A DNA stretch of 5,792 bases from an uncultured Anaerolineaceae bacterium (GTDB taxonomy: Bacteria; Chloroflexota; Anaerolineae; Anaerolineales; Anaerolineaceae). Of this stretch, positions 1-4,367 are shown piece after piece. Below the pieces are notes generated by a model. The model had not been told where the DNA came from. It saw nothing but the letters and a program-made list of their open reading frames with translations, and did no database searches. The stretch lies in contig CALDSL010000475.1 in NCBI GenBank assembly GCA_937920255.1, positions 1 to 5,792 of the forward strand, in the 5' to 3' direction. How positions within the stretch are numbered: the stretch's first letter is position 1; every line of letters begins with the position of its first letter. The translations under genes were made by a program, and so were the position numbers.

Positions 1-78
1 GAGGCCGAGACCGACAGCGGCGAGGAGGTGTTTTTGCGGATGTTGAAAGAGGTGGACCCGGATTGGTTTGAGGGCTAG
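1..78 (+). CDS. 3' end of an unidentified gene (C-terminal 25 residues)
   Basis: Reading from base 1 in frame 1 gives 25 residues and then TAG at 76-78. The tail is acidic (EAETDSGEEVFLRMLKEVDP, then DWFEG). Codon use matches the downstream genes, with G/C favoured at third positions. The stop codon is the first three bases of a strong hairpin (76-102), as expected at the end of a real transcription unit. No conserved motif is visible and I do not recognise the family. The 5' end lies outside the window, so length and function cannot be judged. The reading could be fortuitous, but the stop/hairpin coincidence supports it. Confidence 0.55.
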   Translation, partial: EAETDSGEEVFLRMLKEVDPDWFEG

Positions 79-102
79 CCCGCAGGGTTGCCCTGTGGGC
101 TA
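76..102 (+). terminator. Hairpin overlapping the upstream stop codon, possible terminator
   Basis: Bases 76-87 pair with 91-102 around a 3-nt loop (ttg). This gives a 12-bp stem with a single G-T wobble (82/96). It is not followed by a T-run, so it is not a textbook intrinsic terminator. It could instead stabilise the 3' end or act with a protein factor. It separates the upstream gene from the tRNA promoter starting at 112. Confidence 0.5.
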
Positions 103-111
103 AGCTCCCTC

Positions 112-140
112 TGGACATCCGCAAGGGCTTGTGTTAAAAT
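112..140 (+). promoter_or_regulatory. Sigma-70-type promoter for tRNA-Gln
   Basis: TGGACA at 112-117 matches the TTGACA -35 consensus at five of six positions. TAAAAT at 135-140 matches TATAAT at five of six. The spacer is exactly 17 nt. Initiation would fall near 147, only about 5 nt before the mature tRNA 5' end at 152. No other good promoter is visible before glnS, so this one may also supply glnS by read-through. Confidence 0.75.
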
Positions 141-151
141 ATCCTTCGCTC

Positions 152-225
152 TGGGGGCTCGTCTAATGGTAGGACAGCACACTCTGGATGTGCTTGTAGA
201 GGTTCGAATCCTTTGCCCTCAGCCA
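152..225 (+). tRNA. tRNA-Gln (anticodon CUG), CCA encoded
   Basis: A complete cloverleaf can be drawn by hand. The acceptor stem is 152-158/215-221, with the U1-A72 pair typical of tRNA-Gln and one G-U. The D stem is 161-164/172-175. The anticodon stem is 177-181/189-193 with loop CTCTGGA, placing CTG at 184-186. The variable loop is 4 nt (194-197). The T stem is 198-202/210-214 with loop TTCGAAT. The discriminator is G222 and CCA is encoded at 223-225. It decodes CAG, the glutamine codon that dominates in the GC-rich genes here. It sits directly upstream of glnS, whose product charges it. Confidence 0.97.
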
Positions 226-230
226 CACCG

Positions 231-259
231 AAGGCACCCCGAGAAACCGGGGTGCTTTT
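231..259 (+). terminator. Intrinsic terminator between tRNA-Gln and glnS
   Basis: Bases 234-241 (GCACCCCG) pair perfectly with 248-255 (CGGGGTGC) around a 6-nt loop, AGAAAC. Weaker pairs at the base (231-233 with 256-258) use the following TTTT (256-259). Position and shape fit a rho-independent terminator for the tRNA transcript. The glnS start codon is 27 nt further on and no promoter is evident in between. The hairpin may therefore act as a partial terminator or attenuator controlling how much glnS mRNA is made. Confidence 0.8.
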
Positions 260-272
260 GGATATCAGAGCC

Positions 273-277
273 AGGAG
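273..277 (+). promoter_or_regulatory. Ribosome binding site that fixes the glnS start
   Basis: AGGAG at 273-277 is 9 nt upstream of the ATG at 287. Another ATG at 280 is only 2 nt from the Shine-Dalgarno sequence and is out of frame with the enzyme, so 287 is the better start. Confidence 0.75.
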
Positions 278-286
278 CGATGCTGT

Positions 287-1969
287 ATGTCTGACGAACC
301 CGTTGTTGAGTCCAGTAATTTTATCCGTGAGGCGATTGAAGAAGATCTGCGCACCGGCCGGTTTGACCGCGTGCAGACGCGCTTCCCGCCCGAGCCGAAC
401 GGCTACCTGCACATTGGCCACACCAAGGCGATGGTGATCGACTTTGGCATGGCCGAGGCGTTTGGCGGCGTGTGCAACCTGCGTTTCGATGACACCAACC
501 CGGTCAAAGAAGACGTGGAATTTGTGGATGCGATCATGCACGACATCCAGTGGATGGGGTTCCAGTGGGGCAAGGTGCTGTACGCCTCGGATTACTTTGA
601 CCAGTTGTACGCGATGGCGATCCAGTTGATCAAGGACGGCAAGGCCTACGTGGACGATCTTTCGCCGGAGGAGATCCGCGCGTACCGCGGCACGCTGACC
701 GAGCCGGGCAAGAACAGCCCCTACCGTGACCGTTCGGTGGAGGAGAACCTGGACCTGTTCGAGCGCATGCGCGCCGGCGAGTTCCCCGAGGGCTCGCGCA
801 CGCTGCGCACCAAGATCGACATGTCCTCCGGCAACATCAACATGCGCGACCCGGTGATGTACCGCATCATCCACCGCGCGCACCACCGCACGGGCGACAA
901 GTGGTGCATCTACCCGATGTATGACTTTGCGCACGGGCAGTCGGATTCGATCGAGGGCGTGACGCACTCGCTGTGCGACCTGGCCTACGAGGATCACCGC
1001 CCGCTGTATGAGTGGTATCTGGAGCAGTTGGGGCTGTTCCGCACGCGGCAGATCGAGTTCGCGCGGCTGAACATCACCTACACGGTTTTGAGCAAGCGTT
1101 TCCTGCGCAACCTGGTGGACACCGGCGCGGTGCGCGGCTGGGACGACCCGCGCATGCCCACGCTGGGCGGGATGCGCCGGCGCGGCTACCCGCCCGAGGC
1201 GATCCGCGCGTTCATCGAGGCGGTGGGCGTGGCCAAGCGCGAGAACCTGGTGGATATTGCCCTGCTGGAAGCCAAGGTGCGCGAGCAGCTCAACAAGACC
1301 TCGCCGCGGGTGATGGGCGTGATCGACCCGGTGAAGGTGATCATCATCAACTACCCCGAGGGGCAGGTGGAGGAGTTTGACGCGGTCAACAACCCCGAAG
1401 ATGAGAGCGCCGGGACGCGCAAGGTGCCGTTCTCGCGCGAGCTGTACATCGAGAAGGACGACTTCCGCGAGGTGCCGCCGCCCAAGTATTTCCGGCTGGC
1501 GCCGGGGCGCGAGGTGCGGCTGCGCTATGGTTACATCGTCAAGTGCGTGGATTACATCAAAGACACGCTGACGGGCGAGATTGTGGAGATCCACTGCACC
1601 TATGACCCCGAGACGCGCGGCGGTTACGCCCCCGACGGGCGCAAGGTGCAGGGCACGATCCACTGGGTGAGCGCGCCGCACGCGCTGGACGCGGAAGTGC
1701 GCCACTATGACCGGCTGTTCACCACGCCCGACCCGAACCATCCCGAAGAGGGCAAGACGATGCACGATTACCTGAACCCGGAGTCGTTCAAGGTGATCGA
1801 GCACGCCAGGCTGGAGCCCAGCCTGCGCGGGGCCGCGCCCGGCACGCGGGTGCAGTTCGAGCGCAAGGGCTTCTACGCGGTCGACCCGGATTCGACCGAG
1901 GAGCGCCCGGTGTTCAATCTCACCGTGGGCCTGCGGGATACATGGGCCAAGATCGCGGAGAAGAAGTAA
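287..1969 (+). CDS. glnS: Glutaminyl-tRNA synthetase (class I, GlnRS)
   Basis: The cytoplasmic enzyme joins glutamine to tRNA-Gln using ATP. The protein is 560 residues, close to the 554 of E. coli GlnRS. The class I signature is PPEPNGYLHIGH, with HIGH at residues 42-45. The KMSKS equivalent is LSKRF at 268-272, the same numbering as MSKRK in E. coli. The stretch KWCIYPMYDFAHG, followed by IEGVTHSL, and the later GWDDPRMPTLGGMRRRGY are characteristic of GlnRS/GluRS; the overall match is to GlnRS and not to a nondiscriminating bacterial GluRS. The C-terminal half is the beta-barrel anticodon-binding region. It begins near SPRVMGVIDPVK, where R341 coincides in position with the E. coli anticodon-contact Arg341 (from memory). 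It has a good AGGAG site and lies just after tRNA-Gln(CUG) and its terminator. Its stop codon abuts a palindromic repeat. Many bacteria lack GlnRS and make Gln-tRNA by transamidation, so its presence is informative about lineage or past transfer. Confidence 0.97.
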   Translation: MSDEPVVESSNFIREAIEEDLRTGRFDRVQTRFPPEPNGYLHIGHTKAMVIDFGMAEAFGGVCNLRFDDTNPVKEDVEFVDAIMHDIQWMGFQWGKVLYASDYFDQLYAMAIQLIKDGKAYVDDLSPEEIRAYRGTLTEPGKNSPYRDRSVEENLDLFERMRAGEFPEGSRTLRTKIDMSSGNINMRDPVMYRIIHRAHHRTGDKWCIYPMYDFAHGQSDSIEGVTHSLCDLAYEDHRPLYEWYLEQLGLFRTRQIEFARLNITYTVLSKRFLRNLVDTGAVRGWDDPRMPTLGGMRRRGYPPEAIRAFIEAVGVAKRENLVDIALLEAKVREQLNKTSPRVMGVIDPVKVIIINYPEGQVEEFDAVNNPEDESAGTRKVPFSRELYIEKDDFREVPPPKYFRLAPGREVRLRYGYIVKCVDYIKDTLTGEIVEIHCTYDPETRGGYAPDGRKVQGTIHWVSAPHALDAEVRHYDRLFTTPDPNHPEEGKTMHDYLNPESFKVIEHARLEPSLRGAAPGTRVQFERKGFYAVDPDSTEERPVFNLTVGLRDTWAKIAEKK

Positions 1970-2097
1970 CCCCCCTCCCGCTCCCCTCCACCCCCCTCCA
2001 ACCTCCCCCCAAAAGAAAGAACGCTTTTGGGGGGAGGCTTTAGGCTTTCTCTCCCTCCAAATGTGTTTTTTCATTTGGGGGGAGCGGGAGGGGGGTG
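1969..2097 (+). repeat. G/C-rich palindromic repeat, copy A, with nested hairpins
   Basis: The outer arms are a perfect 18-bp inverted repeat: ACCCCCCTCCCGCTCCCC at 1969-1986 and its complement at 2079-2096. A second left arm, CACCCCCCTCC (1989-1999), also matches the right arm (2087-2097). Inside are a perfect 14-bp stem with an 8-nt loop (2002-2015/2024-2037) and a smaller stem (2057-2063/2072-2078) with a T-rich loop. The first base of the left arm is the last base of the glnS stop codon. No coding capacity is credible. The element may serve as a bidirectional transcription end for glnS. A second copy is at 2959-3239, so this is a dispersed family, possibly MITE-like. With neighbouring bases it fills the spacer from 1970 to about 2118. 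Confidence 0.85.
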
Positions 2098-2118
2098 TTG
2101 GTAGACCGTTAACGCCCA

Positions 2119-2147
2119 TTGACACGCCGCGGGCTTCGTGATATCAC
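2119..2147 (+). promoter_or_regulatory. Promoter with overlapping palindrome, upstream of the ferredoxin-type gene
   Basis: A perfect TTGACA (2119-2124) is followed, after a 17-nt spacer, by TATCAC (2142-2147), which matches TATAAT at four of six positions. The -10 box is one half of a perfect 10-bp palindrome, GTGATATCAC (2138-2147). The half ATATCAC recurs at 2153-2159, 12 nt further on, near the predicted start of transcription. The palindrome could be an operator, but no regulator is identified. Confidence 0.5.
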
Positions 2148-2160
2148 AGGGCATATCACC

Positions 2161-2166
2161 AAGGAG
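2161..2166 (+). promoter_or_regulatory. Ribosome binding site choosing the ATG at 2174
   Basis: AAGGAG at 2161-2166 lies 7 nt before the ATG at 2174, an ideal spacing. The same frame stays open upstream to a GTG at 2138, but that codon lies inside the promoter's -10 region and has no ribosome binding site. The ATG at 2174 is therefore preferred. Confidence 0.8.
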
Positions 2167-2173
2167 TTTTCCA

Positions 2174-2920
2174 ATGAAACAGCTTCCCACCCGGCAGCGT
2201 GTCCGCAAGGCCGTCATCATTGCGGCGTTCTTATCCTTCCCCATCACCATGAACTTTCTCTCGCCCTACGTCATTATCGACGGGGCGATGCAAGGGGTGG
2301 CCAGCGGCAGCCTGGTGATGTTTGGGCTGATGTTCGCATCCTCGCTCTTTTTGGGGCGGGCGTGGTGCGGGTGGGTGTGCCCGGGCGGGGCGATGCAGGA
2401 GATCGTCGAGCCGGTAAACCGGCGCGCGGTGCGGCCGGCCAAAATCGACTGGATCAAGTGGCTGATCTGGATCCCGTGGGTGAGCATCATCGTGTGGATG
2501 TTCGTCCGTGCGGGGGGCGTGGCGGGGGTCAACATGCTGCACCTCACCGAGCGCGGCATCTCGGTGGACGAGCCGATGAAGTACATCACCTACTACGGCG
2601 TGGTGCTGCTGTTTGTGCTGCTGGCCGCGCTGGCCGGCCGGCGGACGGGCTGCCATACCATCTGCTGGATGGCGCCGTTTATGATCATCGGGCGCTGGCT
2701 GCGCAATCGGGTGGGCTGGCCGGCGCTGCGCCTGCGCGCGGATGCCGCCGCGTGCAGCGATTGCATGACCTGCACGCGCGGCTGCCCGATGAGCCTGGAT
2801 GTGAACGCGATGGTGAAGCGGGAAAAGATGGAGCACGCGGAGTGCATTTTGTGCGGCACGTGCGTGGATGGCTGCGCGCAGGGGGCGATACGGTATGGGT
2901 TTGAGAGGGGGGAGGGGTAG
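2174..2920 (+). CDS. Membrane-anchored 4Fe-4S ferredoxin-type protein (NapH/CcoG-like)
   Basis: The predicted integral membrane electron-transfer protein has 248 residues. Hydrophobic segments lie at about 13-35, 41-60, 94-111 and 138-154. The family signature GRAWCGWVCPGG (C65, C69) follows the second segment. A second cysteine motif, GCHTICWMAPFMI (C160, C164), follows the fourth. These pairs are typical of the NapH/NosR/CcoG/YccM group (Fer4_5-type domain). A cytoplasmic dicluster ferredoxin region ends the protein: CSDCMTCTRGCP (C194, 197, 200, 204) and CILCGTCVDGC (C224, 227, 230, 234), enough for two [4Fe-4S] clusters. Such proteins usually pass electrons between quinols and a partner redox enzyme. 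No partner gene (nap, nos, cco) is present, so the substrate pathway is unknown. It appears to be a single-gene unit with its own promoter. The extreme C-terminus (ERGEG) is encoded by a G-run resembling the neighbouring repeats. Confidence 0.88.
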   Translation: MKQLPTRQRVRKAVIIAAFLSFPITMNFLSPYVIIDGAMQGVASGSLVMFGLMFASSLFLGRAWCGWVCPGGAMQEIVEPVNRRAVRPAKIDWIKWLIWIPWVSIIVWMFVRAGGVAGVNMLHLTERGISVDEPMKYITYYGVVLLFVLLAALAGRRTGCHTICWMAPFMIIGRWLRNRVGWPALRLRADAAACSDCMTCTRGCPMSLDVNAMVKREKMEHAECILCGTCVDGCAQGAIRYGFERGEG

Positions 2921-2938
2921 AGAAGATTTGGAAACGAT

Positions 2939-2964
2939 GGGGTGTTTACGGGCGACCACACCCC
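2939..2964 (+). terminator. Short hairpin after the ferredoxin-type gene
   Basis: GGGGTGT (2939-2945) pairs perfectly with ACACCCC (2958-2964) across a 12-nt loop. It starts 19 nt after the stop codon and its right arm overlaps the start of repeat copy B. There is no T-run, so a terminator role is only possible. The loop sequence TTTACGGGC (2945-2953) is repeated at 2996-3004. Confidence 0.3.
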
Positions 2965-3239
2965 CCTCCAACCTCCCCCCAAAAGCCGGTCGCGCTTTAC
3001 GGGCCACGCAAAAAGATTTCACCGCGAAGAAGCGAAGAGCGCGAAGGAAACGCGAAGAAATTTTAAAACGTTTTGCTTCGCGTTTTTCTTAGCGTACTTC
3101 GCACCTTCGCAGTGCGCTTTTGTGCGAGTTATCAAATAAGGAAGAACGCTTTTGGGGGGAGGCTTAAGGCTTTCTCTCCCCCTAAATCGCGTTTTTTGCG
3201 ATTTGGGTACAACCCTGTGGGGGGAGCGGGAGGGGGGTG
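2959..3239 (+). repeat. G/C-rich palindromic repeat, copy B, interrupted by a second element
   Basis: Its terminal arms are CACCCCCCTCC (2959-2969) and its complement (3229-3239). Bases 2960-2985 are identical to 1990-2015 of copy A, and 3142-3165 are identical to 2017-2040. The two halves that adjoin in copy A are here separated by about 156 bp (2986-3141) containing the GCGAAG element. The third hairpin (3181-3190/3198-3207, loop GTTTTTT) is longer than in copy A and differs on both arms in a way that keeps pairing. An extra stretch of about 14 nt lies near 3208-3221. No gene is credible here; the small open frames across it follow the repeats. Together with 2921-2958 and 3240-3282 it fills the whole spacer. 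Confidence 0.85.
3024..3110 (+). repeat. GCGAAG mirrored-array inverted repeat
   Basis: GCGAAG occurs at 3024, 3032, 3041 and 3052. Its complement CTTCGC occurs at 3076, 3097 and 3105, with a degenerate CTTAGC at 3088. Start-to-start spacings are 8, 9 and 11 on the left and 12, 9 and 8 on the right, so the halves mirror each other around an A/T-rich centre (3058-3075). The whole can fold into one long imperfect hairpin. It lies inside repeat copy B. Similar GCGAAG-rich repeats are familiar from many environmental bacterial genomes, but I cannot name the family. Confidence 0.8.
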
Positions 3240-3242
3240 CTT

Positions 3243-3271
3243 TGGACAATTCCACGGTGAATATCAAAAAT
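3243..3271 (+). promoter_or_regulatory. Weak candidate promoter for the class I methyltransferase
   Basis: TGGACA (3243-3248) is the same -35 hexamer seen before tRNA-Gln. With a 17-nt spacer it faces AAAAAT (3266-3271), which matches the -10 consensus at four of six positions. Transcription would begin within about 5 nt of the ATG at 3283, making an almost leaderless message. The match is modest. Confidence 0.3.
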
Positions 3272-3282
3272 CGGGGTAACGC

Positions 3283-4110
3283 ATGAGCGAGATCGTGAAG
3301 GACTTTTACAGCCAATACGTGCGCAAAGAATGGCGGCGGCTGGTGCGCGATGCGTACCACGGGCTGGAGTTTGCCACCACGCTGCACTTTTTGCGCAAGT
3401 ACCTGCCGCCCAGCGGGCTGGTTCTGGACGCGGGCGGCGGGCCGGGGCGCTACACGCTGGAGCTGGCGCGCCGCGGCTACCAAGTGGTGCTGCTGGATTA
3501 CACCCCGGCCAACCTGGAATTCGCGCGGCGGCGCATCCGCCGGTTGCCAGCGGATGCGCCGCTACGCAAGAACGTGCGCGCGGTGGTGGAAGGCAGCATC
3601 ACCGATCTGTCGCAGTTCGCGGATGGGACGTTCGACGCGGTGGTGTGCACCGGCGGGCCGCTGTCGCACGTGGTCGACGCGGATCAGCGCGACCAGGCGG
3701 TGGACGAGCTGGTGCGGGTGGCTAAACCCGGCGCGCCGCTGTTCGTCTCGACCATCAGCCGGTTGAGCGCGCTCGTGGTGGAACTGACCATCGCGCAGCA
3801 CGAAATTGAAGAGCCGCATTTTGTGGTGCTGCGCGACAGCGGCGACTATTTCGGCGGCTTCGGCTTCACCGAGGCGCACTTCTTTTATCCCGAGGAACTG
3901 AGAGCGGCGTTCGACGGCAAGCCGGTGACGGTGCTGGAAATGGCCGGGCTGGAAGGCGTCGGGTCAGGGCACCGCAGGGAGATCAACCGGCTGGCGAAGA
4001 ACCCCGAACGCTGGAAGGTGTGGATGGAAACGCACCTCGCCACCTGCACCCACCCCTCGGTGGTGGGGTTGAGCGAGCATATGTTGATTGTGTGCAGGAA
4101 GAAAGCTTAA
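3283..4110 (+). CDS. Class I SAM-dependent methyltransferase, substrate unknown
   Basis: The protein is 275 residues with a Rossmann-type methyltransferase fold. Motif I, VLDAGGGPGRYTLELARRG, covers about 47-65 and binds the methionine part of SAM. The acidic residue ending strand 2 is D72 (VVLLDYTPANL), expected to hold the ribose. GSITDLSQF and FDAVVCTGGPLSHV (about 103-130) correspond to motifs III and IV. The N-terminus (FYSQYVRKEWRRL) and the later GGFGFTEAHFFYPEEL resemble an uncharacterised class I family of UbiE/Methyltransf_11/25 style. There is no DPPY/SPPY motif, so it is not a DNA-amino methyltransferase. There is no signal peptide, so it should be cytoplasmic. The start at 3283 has only a weak GGGG upstream (3273-3276). 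Repeat elements flank it on both sides, so it is probably transcribed alone. The target could be a small molecule, lipid or protein. Confidence 0.88.
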   Translation: MSEIVKDFYSQYVRKEWRRLVRDAYHGLEFATTLHFLRKYLPPSGLVLDAGGGPGRYTLELARRGYQVVLLDYTPANLEFARRRIRRLPADAPLRKNVRAVVEGSITDLSQFADGTFDAVVCTGGPLSHVVDADQRDQAVDELVRVAKPGAPLFVSTISRLSALVVELTIAQHEIEEPHFVVLRDSGDYFGGFGFTEAHFFYPEELRAAFDGKPVTVLEMAGLEGVGSGHRREINRLAKNPERWKVWMETHLATCTHPSVVGLSEHMLIVCRKKA

Positions 4111-4112
4111 AC

Positions 4113-4314
4113 GCATCACGAATTGCACGAATAAGCCGAATACGCACGAATTTTCAATTTATCGTATTCGTGGCATTGGTGTCATTCGCAATCATTCGTG
4201 ATCTCATACATCGTCATTTACAATCACGAATAAAAACGAATGACACCAATGCCACGGATGAAAAAAGTAAAAAAAATCCGTGTTCATTCGCCGTATTCGT
4301 GACATTCGTGATGC
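4113..4314 (+). repeat. ~200-bp mirror-symmetric CACGAAT palindrome
   Basis: The ends are GCATCACGAAT (4113-4123) and its complement (4304-4314). CACGAAT-type heptamers start at 4117, 4126, 4135 (variant GCCGAAT) and 4145. They are mirrored by ATTCGTG-type heptamers at 4304, 4295, 4286 (variant ATTCGCC) and 4276. Spacings are 9, 9 and 10 on both sides. Inside is a perfect 19-bp stem (4170-4188/4237-4255), extendable with wobbles to 4165/4260, and an inner 9-bp stem (4194-4202/4223-4231). All pairs centre near 4213. The element begins 3 nt after the methyltransferase stop codon and fills most of the spacer (4111-4367). The open frame through it on the + strand is a by-product of the repeat. 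Confidence 0.88.
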
Positions 4315-4355
4315 TTTTCTGCGTTCGTGATACGTTTCTCCACTTCGACTTGATG

Positions 4356-4361
4356 TAGAAT
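4356..4361 (+). promoter_or_regulatory. -10 box placed for a leaderless DNA methyltransferase mRNA
   Basis: TAGAAT (4356-4361) matches TATAAT at five of six positions and ends 6 nt before the ATG at 4368. Transcription would then start at, or one base from, the A of the start codon. No Shine-Dalgarno sequence is present (the bases before ATG are TACCCC). No clear -35 element is seen at 16-18 nt spacing. Confidence 0.5.
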
Positions 4362-4367
4362 TACCCC

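Noticed and set aside
226..286. T-box or other riboswitch ahead of glnS
   Set aside because: Only about 60 nt lie between tRNA and start codon, holding a simple hairpin; no T-box sequence or specifier loop is present.
1012..1380. Open frame within glnS in another + frame
   Set aside because: It overlaps conserved GlnRS sequence and has the A/G/R-rich composition of an out-of-frame read in GC-rich DNA.
134..2125. A 663-codon open frame on the - strand covering glnS and the tRNA
   Set aside because: It is the antisense shadow of a GC-rich gene. It runs through the tRNA, its terminator and a palindromic repeat, its composition is dominated by R, H, A, V and L, and no motif is recognisable.
2231..3022. 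Long - strand frame opposite the ferredoxin-type gene
   Set aside because: It overlaps a gene with intact cysteine motifs, continues into repeats, and its H/P/A/R-rich translation resembles no protein.
2868..3483. Several small open frames across the 2921-3282 spacer on both strands
   Set aside because: They follow the G/C-rich and GCGAAG repeats; similar peptides arise wherever these repeats occur, and none has a ribosome site.
3024..4314. CRISPR array from the regularly spaced short motifs
   Set aside because: Units are 6-7 bases with 2-5-base gaps and are mirrored, not direct; there are no unique spacers of CRISPR length and no cas genes.
4020..4358. A 112-codon + frame spanning the methyltransferase end and the CACGAAT repeat
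   Set aside because: Half lies out of frame in a real gene and half in a near-perfect palindrome; no independent support for coding.
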